A DNA stretch of 64,000 nucleotides, taken from Tricholoma matsutake. Lineage: Eukaryota > Basidiomycota > Agaricomycetes > Agaricales > Tricholomataceae. The notes under the pieces are model-generated. The model made no database searches. It saw nothing but the letters and a program-made list of their open reading frames with translations, and was not told the origin of the DNA. The stretch covers positions 9,486,001-9,550,000 of the forward strand of contig AP026545.1 in the NCBI GenBank assembly GCA_026075535.2, in the 5' to 3' direction. Shown piece after piece: positions 47,429 through 59,000 of the stretch (position 1 is the first letter of the stretch; each line of letters opens with the position of its first letter). Made by a program: the position numbers and the translations under genes.

Positions 47429-49216
47429 ATGTCGAACAAAAGTCTCTCAATCTTCAACCCTTTTTCTTTGCAATCGGGCCCAAAAGGGCAACTCCAAATG
47501 CAGACACAAGAGATCATTTGGTATGCGGAGTCCTGATTTGGTCAAGTTTTGTTGGAGTTAGACCAGGCAAACTTTGTAAAACAATGTTGGATGCAAAAAA
47601 TTCTCTATGCCGAGCTTGTATGTTGAGATCTTTCCTAAAGGAAGTAAGTATACATCACTGACAAGTATGACAGATGTATGTCATGTCTTGGATCGGCATC
47701 GGCACCTCCATCAGCCTTATGATGGATGTGCTGATCCTTCTTTGGTCCTTGGCCAACAGTCTCGCCAATGTGAATTTGGACCACCTACCCCTTGGATTCC
47801 ATCTGTCTCTCTTGGCCTCGTTGGATGATGGTGTTGCCAGCGACGGTCCTAGCCATCTGGTGGATTCATATGTATGTGATTGGTTGAGCCACAATAGTGA
47901 ACTGGCACTGGGGCAAATTTTTGCCAGTGACACCCTGGATAAGTGCCTTGATAGCTATTGGCAGTATATCCCTGCCCCTGTGATCACCAGCTCACCGCTC
48001 ACTGATAGCCAGCCAGCAGACAATGCTGTTGATGGCTGAGCCAACTGCCGATCTTGCATCAACCTGCAGGCTCTCATTGGGGATTTGTTCAATGAAGCAT
48101 GTGGGACACAGGACTTCATAAATGGCTGCAAATCATCAGCAGAGGCTGCAATGAATGTGAATGTCAGGCAATCAGCAGGGTTCCAACAGCTTCATGAGCT
48201 AGCCTTGCTCAAGGAGCTTCAGTCCGAACCATGTAAGTTAACAATGGCAGCAGCAGCGGCATCAAAAAACAACTGTGGACACACTGGGAGACAGTCGGCT
48301 GCAAGAAGACAATCGGAACTGGTATCTGCACATGCACAGGCTGAACTTGAGTGCCTGAAGGCCCTTCCCCAACCTCCTACAAGTGGACCTGGGGCATTGA
48401 TATTGCAGAGAATGAGGTTTTAGCAATCAATCAGGCAACCAAGGGCAAGGGAAAGGCACAGCATTCTGGGTATGCAGGGTCTCTACCTGATGGCGTGCAG
48501 CAAAAGAAGGAGTGGTCAGATGCACCAAGTCTTCCAACAGTTGTCTCTGCCTACAGTCGACCACCCATGGTTACTGGTCACAATGCTGGCCTATATTTTT
48601 AGATGCTGAATCTGATGTGTCCAATGCTGGGACCACTCTCATTGTTCCTGTCCCTGCTCCCATTGCTGATGCCGATCTCTCCGCTGCTGACACCAATTCC
48701 AATTCTGTCCCCATTCCCACTACTGATCCCATCCCCGCTGCTGCTGCCAATGCTGAGGCACTCATGGTTTGGCAAGGTGAAGATGATGTAGCAAATGATG
48801 CTGATCAGCATACTGCCCTTCAGGCAGCCATGGCATATGGTTTTGATTCATCATCTGCCCCTATGGGTTCCCCAACTGGCATTGATGCTGCTGACTTCTA
48901 CCTCAATGATTCTACCCCTTCATCTCCACCCTCAAATCCCCTATCAGCTTTTGCCACCGCATCTGATGCAGTGGATGTTTTTCTCTCATCATCAGAGACA
49001 GATTCTACTGGACCTTGGGTTGAATCCAATGCCAATGCCAATGATGCTGGTGCCGATTCTGACAATTTTAGTGATGAGTCCCCCAGCACCTCCCAGATAG
49101 AGCAGCCCACTCCTTCTCGCATCATGCTGCCCATCTATACCCATGCAGACTTTGATTATGTTGATGACACTTGGTTGTGTGGCTCTGATGATATGGACAC
49201 TACAGATGATGGATGA
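47429..49216 (+). pseudogene. ORF4 of KDZ copy A, unknown acidic protein
   Basis: Start at ATG 47,429 (MSNKSLSIFNPFSLQ), 68 bp after the transposase stop. A TGA follows EIIWYAES; then NFVKQCWMQKILYAE, a frame change, and from 47,674 a long exon: LILLWSLANSLANVNLDHL, a CX2C pair (NCRSCINLQALIGDLFNEA), QLHELALLKELQSEP, SAHAQAELECLKALP, GKGKAQHSGYAGSLPDG. It ends with an acidic Ser/Asp-rich region and YTHADFDYVDDTWLCGSDD. A GTAAGT donor near 47,644 marks an intron whose acceptor I could not fix. Same strand as the transposase; could be a partner or regulator. Family not recognised. Confidence 0.55.
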
Positions 49217-49744
49217 TGCTCATTTATTTCATTTACATATTCTATACATGAACATGTAGTAATAATTGTTGGAACACTGAACATTTGCTGCCTGATCCCT
49301 AATCCCAGTGCCAGTGCCATGCTCAATTCTGATGCTGATCACTGATTTCATGAAGGTCTGTATTACACATCTGCTGCTGCCGATGTCGGTAAATTTTTAA
49401 TTTCTGCCAGTGCCAGTGCCAACCCATTTCATAGGTCTGCATACAACAAATGAATGATTGCTAATTGAGGCATTTATCATACATGTCACTATATAACCTT
49501 TGGCATCAGGAAATTTCCTTAGGCAGCATCGGCAGCATTGACCAACACCAATCGGGTGGGCAAGCTGATCCCGTTTGGTAGGTCTGCACTACATAGAAAA
49601 TCAGTATCATTGCCTATAGCTAGCCCATACAGTTTCCTATGCACATCTATACCAAGACCGTTAACCTGATGCCGATGCCATATACATATCTATGCTGATG
49701 CTGATGCCATTGCCATTGCTGTTGCCATTGCCATTGCTGTTGCC

Positions 49745-49968
49745 ATTGCCATTGCCAAGTACCATGTCCAATGGTATCTCTGATCTGTATATTAACATTC
49801 TTCATAGTGTATCACAAGCAAGAATTGCAACAGTGTATTCATTTGATACTAGTACATGTTATACATACTATGAGAGCATTCGATGGCATCCATCGAACCC
49901 ATATCATTCAGTACACTGTATGTGTTTGATAGACCATATTATTCAGTACATTGTAGCTTACCTATCTG
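49745..49968. repeat. Right terminal inverted repeat of KDZ copy A
   Basis: Inverted match to 27,602-27,830. Preceded by GCCATTGCCATTGCTGTTGCC repeats (49,700-49,757). The 49,217-49,744 stretch between ORF4 and this repeat is non-coding subterminal sequence with scattered GCCAATGCC/GCCGATGCC words. Confidence 0.8.
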
Positions 49969-50148
49969 TTTGTATGACTCATTACTTTAGAATGGAGGAC
50001 TTGTTCATGCCAGGCTTTAGCCATGGCCTGATTGGACAAGTTTTGGATAGTAATGGACTCTTTGCATGGTCGAGTACATACAGTATTGGTGGACATTTTT
50101 TTGGACTCTCCATATCTACTTGGTCTATCAAGGCTTACCTTTTAGTAT

Positions 50149-50818
50149 CAGATAGGGAAGCTACACTGTACTGAATAATACAGTATATAGAACGTATACA
50201 TTGTACCGAATGATACAGGTTCATGGGAGCCCGTAGAATGCTCTCATAATAAGTGTAACTTGTACTACTATCAAATAGATACAGTTTTGGTATTCTGGCT
50301 TGTTATTTACTACAGGGAATGTTAATAGCCAGATCAGTGACCTATGAGGTAGCGTTGGACATGGTAAATGGCAATGGCAACAGCAGCGACATTGGCATTA
50401 GTATCAAATGTACTATTACAGCACTTGATGTGCCATACAGTGGATATGAATTGAGCATGTCAATTTATGCATTGGGATCAGATGCAGGGATCAGCATCGG
50501 CATCGGCATTAGCATCAAATGCACTAACCCTATGCCGATGCTGGTTCTGATGCCAATGCCACCTAAAAAGACTTCCTGATGCTGCAAGGTGCACAGTGCA
50601 GTGTATAATTTATTCGGTAAAGGCCTTGTTTGAGTGATAATTAATTTGTTGAGACCTACGCAATGAGGTCGGTGCCGAGTGCTGCTCGACAACCCAGCAG
50701 TTGTGGCCAATGCCAATGCCAATGAGCATTCGACAGTGTCCACCAAACCCATATCATTCGGTACACTGTATGCATTCGATAGACCGTATTATTCGGTACA
50801 TTGTAGCTTACCTATCTG
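50149..50818. mobile_element. Non-autonomous KDZ derivative, 670 bp
   Basis: Starts CAGATAGGGAAGCTACACTG and ends TGTAGCTTACCTATCTG, the same termini as the large KDZ copies, with GGCAATGGCAACAGC and GGCATCGGCATTAGC words inside. No coding capacity. The left end matches the copy B type (CpG lost), the right end the copy A type. It would need the transposase in trans. Confidence 0.7.
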
Positions 50819-51534
50819 TCCAAAAACTCTGGAGAAAAGAGTTTCCCATGTTACTGCTAGTAATGATCAGAGTGCGAGACAACCTCGAGCCTCTTCAACC
50901 TCTTCCACATTCCCAAGATTTTGATCAGAAACTTGGTGCACAGTGGATCAACCTGAGTGATGTCAAACTGGGCTGTCGTCGTGCACTAAACAAAGACCAC
51001 AAATGTGGGGAAAGGACAGGGACTACACTGACCGACAGATGAGCACAACCAATGAGATCAGCAGGTGTCAAAGAGTGGGGGAGTTCCAGCAAAGGGGGTA
51101 CTGTGAACATTGAAATGATCGGGGATGACAGCAGGGACAAGGATAACCGGGACTTGGAGGACGACAAGAAACCGGGACCACAAAGATGAAACAACACTGA
51201 GGTGGCCATGACCAACAACAACAATGACACATGACGGGCTAGGCAGCACGACTGAAATGAGAGCAGGAAGACCAATGGAACCCCCCAGGTGGCGAGGAGA
51301 ACGACCCGGATTAAATGACAACGACTCGGATGGCCCTGAGAACAAAACAGTGGGACACGATGGGTAGCCCTCCTGATCCCTTCATGCCACAGTATCCCTG
51401 TAACACAACACCACGATCCTGGAATGAGCATCTTGTATTTGAACTGTACTTCAATCTAGTTTCCTGTATTTATGTCACTCATAATATACATGTTTTACTT
51501 TTTCAAAGTCATATGAACCACGTTACAGATTTTT
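50819..51534. other. Spacer, possible unrelated LTR remnant
   Basis: A purine tract AAAGGGGGTAC followed by TGTGAACATTG at 51,102 looks like a 3' LTR start, preceded by about 200 bp of weak coding character (QDFDQKLGAQWINLSDVKL). No second LTR and no identifiable retroelement protein. Uncertain. Confidence 0.25.
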
Positions 51535-51695
51535 TGTGCACAAAAAAGTTCGGTTCTCCATTCGAACCCTTTCTGAACCTGAACCGATGGTCCAGTTCGG
51601 GGTTCAGCAGATTGCCTGGACCGAACCTGAAGTCCGGTTCTAGGTTCAGCGAAATTCTCAAAGAACCGAACCGAACCGAACTTCGGCATCCCTAT
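51535..51695. repeat. GAACC-rich repeat, copy 2
   Basis: GAACCGAACCGAAC, GGTTCAGG and TCCGGTTC words with an AGGGATGCCGAAG-type end (inverted), related to 27,420-27,585. CpG words are intact here and lost in the other copy. Confidence 0.55.
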
Positions 51696-51819
51696 GGCCT
51701 TGAATCTAAATTTACATAGCATTCGGTCAGTATTGGAAGCGCCATCGTTCGGCCGTCTAATGTAGTCTAAGTCCTATCTACTATAGTCACCGTGGCCCTC
51801 CGTGCCAATGTGATCAAAC

Positions 51820-52231
51820 CTATCTAGTTGGCATGAAGTCGTTAAGGACAGGATCCTCCTCCACTGTTTCTGTAGTTTGAGCAGGAGGAGGGGCCAGAAC
51901 TAGTAACCGGACCACGTGGCGCCCGGGCTGTGACAACCGGGACCTTCGCTCTTTGGATGGTAGGGTGGCTATGACGCGCTGTTAGCAGATGGTCGTCGAC
52001 ACATGGGATCTGTATAGCTGGACTTACTTATGTTCCGTCCCTCCCTGTATGTCAAAATCAACGTTGTGGGTGTAGCGAGTCTCTGTGTATGCCAGATAGG
52101 TTAGAGCTGAGTTCATCCAAGGTTTCGTATCTCTAGCCTGCGCTTTCATACTCCTTAGCTCGTTTCTCGATAACCGTTGCAGCATGTGTAGCGCAAGATA
52201 CTAAGACCGCGAGCATAAGCGAACGAAACAT
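51820..52231 (-). CDS. Possible small secreted protein (81 aa, three exons)
   Basis: ATG at 52,231 opens a hydrophobic signal-peptide-like stretch (MFRSLMLAVLVSCATHAA) followed by TVIEKRAK with a Lys-Arg pair that could be a Kex2 site. Exon 1 52,231-52,152; intron 52,151-52,045 (GTATGA...ATACAG, CTAAC in the branch area); a 17-nt exon 52,044-52,028; intron 52,027-51,969 (GTAAGT...CATAG with CTGCTAACAG branch); exon 3 51,968-51,820 ending in TAG. The three pieces join in one frame. No homology recognised, no cysteine pairs beyond one Cys. The very short middle exon and lack of transcripts keep this a prediction. Confidence 0.3.
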
Positions 52232-52295
52232 AGAGTGCCTGGAAGATATTTTATCCCGTTGAACGGACAGTGGGCAGTAGGATATGCTTACTCTG

Positions 52296-52303
52296 TATTT
52301 ATA
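52296..52303 (-). promoter_or_regulatory. TATA box of the predicted secreted-protein gene
   Basis: TATAAATA on the minus strand, 65-72 bp upstream of the ATG at 52,231. A plausible core promoter; inferred from sequence and spacing only. Confidence 0.35.
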
Positions 52304-52399
52304 CCCAAGTTGCGTGCCAGTGATCCGATGGCACCGTGAATATGTTACCAGGTAAGGCGAAGGCGAAGTGTAGAATAGGTCCACGTGGGTAGCAAATTA

Positions 52400-53589
52400 C
52401 CAGTAGGAGATCAAGGAAAGAGGAATACTCCCCTGTGATGCTTCGATCAGACGTAGTTCTCTGTCCATACTCAACTCAAGGCGTATCTACCTCCAAGTTT
52501 TCCCAGATCTTCGTTCTATAGCCATCTGGTTTGGATCTAGTTGTCAAGGCCGAGAGATAGAGAGATAGAGAATCGCGAGTATGCACAGGGTCGACGGCGT
52601 CACTAACAGCAGCTTTGTGTCACCAACAGTCGTAAAGCAAGCCCGAGTCTCCCCGCCAGCAAGATCAGAATAAATCTATAAGGGTCACCGCCGCGGGACG
52701 AAGCACAGGAGATTCTTAGCAAGATTCCGCTGTCTTCTCAGGGTCGGAATTAGGCAGGACGCGGAGAAACGGCTGTAGTGCTCGAACGGGTAGTGGTCGA
52801 TATCAGCACAGCATCTTGGGCAGAAATGAACACAGAGCACTGCGATATATTTCAGCCAGCGTTAAATCTCCTACTCTGACTCAAGTGCTCATCAAGCGAA
52901 TTTTGTGGGAGCATTTGCGTAAAGATGGTGGATCGGGATGTACTCGGCGAGGGTCAGTGATTGAACTGATGAAACGACAGTCTAGCCCAGAGAACGATTC
53001 GATTTCCAAGACATAAAAAGATCAAGACTTGCATCCAGTAACAAAATATATCGAAGATTCGGAAGAAGGACGCTAAGTATGGCACTTTTGGCCCGAGTGT
53101 TTATCGTCCGCGTAGGTGAAGGATCGAGGATTGAGGATTGAAGTGGGGTAGCACGATATCGATGCACGATGTGGTTTTGTAGACCTTTTCATTCACGCTG
53201 ATTGGGAAAGTAGACGTGAGAGGAAGGTAGAACTTCTGTATTAGTAGGACTAGCTAGCTTGTGAGCGGCCCCATGTCCGAGGAGGAGGAGAAGTCGTTAT
53301 CTCATGAGTCGTCGCCTTTTCCGAAGTGATGCTAGCTGATTCCTTCCTGGAAGGCGCACAACTGATGTTAGGGTAGTTCACAGTAGCGGTTTCGACGAGT
53401 CTTTTCGACCTGATTTCGACCTGATTTCAATTCTGATTTGGAAATCAAAAAGCTCTGAAAACAACCTGAAACCAGGTTTCAACTCTGTCCTAGAATCGAA
53501 ATCACGATTTCGGAGTTTCAAATAAAGTGTTACTATGTTACTATATTGATATCTACCTACGCTAACATAAGTAGCTAAGGACATACTAA
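52400..53589. other. CpG-retaining spacer without supported gene
   Basis: Sequence with frequent CG dinucleotides, unlike the TE-filled rest. Open frames at 52,816-53,016 (+) and 52,982-53,167 (-) show no recognisable product. A TTCGACCTGATTTCGACC-type short repeat lies at 53,395-53,530. Confidence 0.4.
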
Positions 53590-53880
53590 CACATACAGCA
53601 GCTACACTGTACCGAATAATACGGTATATAGAACGTATACATTGTACCGAATGATACGGGTTCGTGGGAGCCCGTAGAACGCTCTCATAATAAGTTTAAC
53701 ATGTACTACTATCAAATAGATACAGTTGTGGTATTCTGGCTTGATATTTACTACGGAGAATGTTAATAGCCAGATCAATCACCTATGAGATAGCGTTGGA
53801 CACGATAAACAGCAACAACATCGGCACCGGCACCGGCAACGGTAGCGGCATAAAAGTACGGCATCGGCATTAGACACCAC
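53590..53880. repeat. Terminal repeat of KDZ copy B
   Basis: Same sequence as 50,149-50,400 but with CG kept where that copy has TG or CA (for example ACGGGTTCGTGGG against ACAGGTTCATGGG). The exact first base is uncertain by about 10 bp. Confidence 0.7.
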
Positions 53881-54081
53881 ATAGTACGGGCTAAGGAGTC
53901 TCGTGATGGTGAAGGCATCATTAATTCCTCATGTAGCTATAATTGATTTATTGTGGTATGCAGACCTACACATGGCACCGGCACCGGGATCACAATCACG
54001 CCGAAAATGTTCGGTGTACCAAAAGCACCAACAATTATTACTACATGTTTATGTATACAATGCAAAGGGAATAAATGAGCG

Positions 54082-55995
54082 TCATGTGTCCTCCATAGTG
54101 TCCATATCATCATCAGAGCCCGACAACCAACTGCCATCAACATAACTAAAGTCCACATGAGTATAGATGGGCACTGGCAGTGTGATGCAGGTTGGGGAGG
54201 GATGCTCCATCACTAAAACTGCGTTCTGAGTCAGAATTTGCACTGGCATCATCAGCATCGGCATCGGATTCACCCACAGATCCAGCAGAATCTGCCTCTG
54301 ATGAAGAGAAAAAAACCTCTGCCGCATCAGACATGGTGGCAAAGGCTGAAGGGGGATTAGAATCTCCAGATGAAGAGGTAGTAGAGTCATCAAAGTAGAT
54401 GGCAGTGGCATCAAAGCCAGTTAGGGAACCCATACCAGCGAGGACAGGCTCAGCATCGGCAGTAGAACCTGTATGGGTGGATGATGAATCACAATCAAAT
54501 GCCATGGCTGCCTGAAAGGCAGTATGACCAGTGTCATTAGCAACATCATCTTGACCTAGCCACTGCATGAGTGTGTTGCCATGCAAATCAGCAGTGGGCA
54601 CAGGATCAGCATCAGTTGTAGAACCAGCACTGGCAGATGATGAATCAAAATCAAATGCCATCGCTGCCTCAAAGACAGTATGCAGATCAGCATCATTTGC
54701 TACATCATGGGGAACGGGGACAGAATCAGGAATAGGAATGGGGGCGGCATCAGGGGTGGCAGCAGCAGAAACAGGAAGAAAGGGAGTGGTTCCAGCATTG
54801 GATACATCAGAATCAGATTCTGAAAAATAGAGCCCTGCATCATGACCAGTTACCATGGGTGGTCGACCATAGGAAGAAACTGTTGGGAGACTTGGGGTTT
54901 CTGACCACTCCTTGCTTTGCAGTGGGCCATCGGGTAGAGACGCTATGTACCCAGAATGCTGTGCCTTTCCCTTGCCCTTCTTCTGATTGATTGCTAACAC
55001 CTCATTCTCCATAATATCAACGCCCCAGGTCCACTTGTAGGAGGTGGGGGGAAGGGCCTTCAGGCACTCAAGTTCAGCCTGTGCATGTGCAGATACCCGT
55101 TCCATTTCTGATTGCCTTACCCATCTCCCAGAGGGTCCATGGATGTTTTTCAATGTCGATGACATGGCCGGTGCCAGTGCCGGTGTTAACTTACTTGGTT
55201 TGGACTGAATCTCCTTGAGCAGGGCAAGCTCATGGAGATGATGAAATCCTGCCGCTTTCCTCAAATTCACATTCATTTCAGCATCCACTGCTGATTCACA
55301 GGCACTTAGGAAGCCGTGCGTCATGTGTGCTTCATCAAACATATCATGTATGAGATTGTGCAGGTCAATGCACAATTGGCAATCAACTTGGCCACTGGGA
55401 GCATCCTGCCCTGACTGGCTATCGACGGGTGTTGAGACTGTCACAGGGGTAGAGACCCATTGCCGATAGTGATCAAGGCATTTGTCCAGGGTATCGATGC
55501 CAAATATTCTGCTGGGTGCCGGTTCTGCCTTGTGATGCCACCAATCACATGCATATGACTCCACAAGACAACTAGGACTGTCACTGGCAACACTGTCATC
55601 CAACAAGGCCAAGAGAGATGGATGGAATCCCAGGGGTAGGTGGTCCAGATTCACATCAGCAAGACTGTCAGCCAAGGACCAAAGAAGGATCAGCACATCT
55701 ATCATAAGGCCGATCGAGGTGCCAATGCTGATCCAAGACATATCATACATCTGTCATACATCTCAGTGATGTATACTTACTTAATTTAGGAAAGATCTCA
55801 ACATACAACCTCAGCATAGAGAATTCTTTGCATCCAACTTTGTTTTACAAAGTTTGCCTGGTCTACCTCCAACAAAACCCAGCAGAATTGGGACTCTGCA
55901 TACCAAATGATCTCTTGTGCACGCCTTTGGAGTTGCACTTTTGGGCCCAATTGCAAAGAAAAAGGGCTGTAGACTGAGAGACTTTTGTTCAACAT
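54082..55995 (-). pseudogene. ORF4 of KDZ copy B, unknown acidic protein
   Basis: Start at ATG 55,995 (MLNKSLSVYSPFSLQ). Copy B reads YAESQF where copy A has a TGA. The long exon (55,750-54,146, 534 codons open) has SLADSLADVNLDHLPLGFH, DCQLCIDLHNLIHDMFDEA (CX2C), HELALLKEIQSKPSKL, SAHAQAELECLKALPP, a Lys-rich KGKGKAQHSG, then a tandem Ser/Asp/Ala region with two AAMAFD(F/C)DSSS blocks and an acidic tail. Near 54,200 the frame slips; the expected end (YTHVDFSYVDGSWLSGSDD) continues in another frame to 54,082. Otherwise the best-preserved copy. Downstream of and on the same strand as the transposase, 57 bp apart. Function unknown. Confidence 0.6.
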
Positions 55996-56052
55996 AGTTT
56001 TACTGATGTTATCAAGATAATCATATTTACATCATGGTTACATAATTATCGG

Positions 56053-59000
56053 TCACAGAGGGGAGATATAATCGGCATTTGTTGATCTAAATGCTCGGTC
56101 AGCCCTCAAAGCTAATTCATACCATGAAGCATGTTGACGATTAGCATAAGCAAGTGGACCAGGAAGGGTATTGTTGGACTCTGAGGCTAACTGCCACCGT
56201 TGGCTGTGATGGATGAAATACTGCACGGTCCACTGCATTTCATATGTGATGAGTAGAAACTCCTCCCTCCACTGATTTCTCTGAGCCCATGAACAAAGCC
56301 AATGTATGCATCTGACTATGAAAAGTGTGAGCACAATGAATACAGATGACCACCCAAAAAAATTACATTCCCAGAATCAACTGATGTCAGCATCAGCATT
56401 GGGTACGGCTGCGGCCCCACTCTTGGAATCAGCACCGATGCCACTGTTGGCTAAAACACCAGTATGAAAGGAATTATGCCAAATCCAGGACAGACAAACA
56501 GAGGTGGACCCAGCTACATTTGGATTCAAAATAGCTGTGCTGGCATTGAGGTCATCCTTGGTTAACCGCTGAAACATACTCAATGTGTGAGCATCACAAT
56601 CCAGTGCCAGCAATCAGCTATGGCAATGGTTATACATCCAAGCATGCAAGCTAATTTTGTTAACCAACTCGTGGACAACAGCTTGTGACTGGGTGCAAAC
56701 TCCCTTTCGTGGCGCCACTCGCATGATGTGTGAATATTGAAATGATTTTTCAGCAATGAGCTCCCACAGCTGGTGCAGCAGTCAGCTTTCCTGGCACTTC
56801 TGGAGCTTAATCTCTACCTCGGCCAGGTGGCCATGACAAGGAAGGTATACTTGTTGCTCCTCCACTGAAATAGTAGATGATGCAGGAAGGTTTGATGGGC
56901 CAGCTGCTGATGCCGCTGCCATTGCTGATGCCACTGCTAGTACTGATGCTGTGTCATTGTCAAGTTCACCTGGGGTTTCAAATTCACCTTCATTATCACG
57001 GTTGATCCACGAGGAAGCAATGTCATGATCGGCTATATCAGCAGTGTTTTGTAACTGGGTTAAGGTTACCATGTGGGATGTCAGAGCTTCTCTTTCCCAT
57101 TCAACAGCTTGCATGTCGGACATGTGAGGTGATTTACCCAGTCGGCGGACTTTGTCTTGCAATTCAATCCTGGTGATGATAAATGATTGGTTGTCATCTG
57201 GGGTAGTCAGTGGAACTCACTGCATTTGTTGACAAAGAATAGCAAAATCAATCCACTCCTCAACTGCAGATTGAACCGGTGCCATTCCTGAAGAGGACAC
57301 TGTGCCCGACACCGATCCCGATCCCTGCTGCTGCTTCTGATATTTTAGTGGCATACATGTCCATTACCTTGATATCTGTAACTCTTTGGGTTTCTGCTGA
57401 GATGACTTCATCCTCCCATCATTCGATTGGTTGCTGGCCAAATGCTGCCATTAGTTCAGCATGGTATAGGCCAAGTTGTGTGGAGTTCTCAAGTGCTTCC
57501 CGAGCTTTTGAGCATAGTGTGACTGTCATGCCGAGCATTTTCTTGTGATTTGAATCTGTAGCATGATCATCAAGCATTTCTGCCCGATGTGGCAAGGTTG
57601 CTGTTCTGACTGTTGGGGAGATGGAATTCAGTGATGCCCACAAAGACTCAAGTATTTCTCCTGCTACGATGCCAGACCCTGGGATGAAGGACAGAGCATA
57701 GCAAAAAAAGCATTCATCTTTGTGGCCATGAACATGTAAAAGCCCAATGGCCTGGTCGATCGTCAAGCCGGCTGGAAGATGGGCACCAATATGTTCCCGA
57801 AGGTAGATAATGTACTGGCAGACAATGTCATAAATGAGCATGACCCCCTGTTGAGGGTCAACTCTAGTGATCTTCAGCACTTGAAGGAAAGCAAAGTCGA
57901 TATTCTTCTGCTGTTCTCCATGAAACAGGTCTACCAATGCATTGGGAACATAACATCCATGCCATGCACATGCAATGGCTGCACATCCGGTCCTGTCACA
58001 TGCCTTGGACGCCAGAAAAGCATTCACAATGGCTAGGAATTTATTTTCGCAAGGGGCCTTCTGCAAGTCCAGATAGAAATCAGATCGGCATCGGATCAGG
58101 CAGTGGGAACGGCAATGGCTGCTATCAAGGGAAGGTACCTACCATTAATCGTTCTATGGCAGCTTGGAGAAAGCAATGATATTCAGCCTGATTTGGGGCC
58201 ATCCCACCTCCATCCCATAGCCATATATCAGTTTCGGAGTTTTTCTGCCAGACATGATCGGCTTTGAAATTGCCATCGGCCACGAATATGCATTTGAAAA
58301 CAAATCTAAATTGCAAAGTGTCATTTTCCACACTACTGCAGAGACATTCTGACACCCACCAGTTCACATCATCCTTCCAATTGTCCGGTATGTTTATGCC
58401 TACTTGAGGACAAGCTGGGCAGAAATTAGCAAGGGTTCCTGGTTCGGGATTCAAAGGATCTTTTTGATTGTGTCCATACCCTGCCCATTTCAATCTTTTC
58501 ATCCAACACCATAAGCGAGACATGCACTGAAGCTCATGGTAGAGATTGACCACTTTGGCAGGCCTCATTGGTGATGTTACATGCTGAACCAGCTGGTAAA
58601 ACTGATAGGCTGAGGCCTTTAATTCAAGATTACAGAGCCGAAAATAGTCTAGGACCTGCACAGTGAACAGAGTCCATATGTTGGTGAAGCTTGTGGGTAG
58701 TAAGTTGCTGGTTACCAGGTCCAAGGGAATTCGGTGTTCCCCCTGACACCGGCAGGTAACCATCACCATGTGATGTATTCCATTTGTATGGACCACATGA
58801 ATATAACTGTTGTTCAAGGCATCAGCAGTGGGAACAGCATTGGGAGTCAGATTTATGGTAGGCAAATATGGCTGAAAGCCATGGATGTCTTCATTGGCTT
58901 GTTGAACTTCAGATTCATCATTGCCAAAGAAGTCTTCAAAACCATGCTCAGCGTGAATGTTACCGTTCCCTTGATCCCAAAGGGAATCAAGATGATCCAA

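Larger units (their letters stand above)
27602..49968 (+). mobile_element. KDZ transposon copy A, five genes, about 22.4 kb with insertions
   Basis: The ends are inverted copies for about 230 bp: ATAGGTAAGCTACACTGTAC on the left and GTACATTGTAGCTTACCTAT on the right, continuing through AATAATATGGTCTATC and ATAACATGTACTAGTATC. Internal order: ORF5(-), ORF3(+), ORF2(-), KDZ transposase(+), ORF4(+). Two later insertions (a hAT-like element at 29,545-32,817 and a chromodomain Gypsy at 41,271-47,294) account for about 9.3 kb, so the unit was about 13 kb. I see no clear target duplication; flanks are ATCTGAAA and TTTGTATG. All genes are damaged. Confidence 0.8.

Noticed and set aside
27594..49976. 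Target-site duplication for KDZ copy A
   Set aside because: Flanking eight bases (ATCTGAAA and TTTGTATG) do not match; the exact termini may be off by a few bases.
51102..51480. Full LTR starting TGTGAAC
   Set aside because: Only a purine tract and a TG start were seen; no second copy in the window and no retroelement protein upstream.
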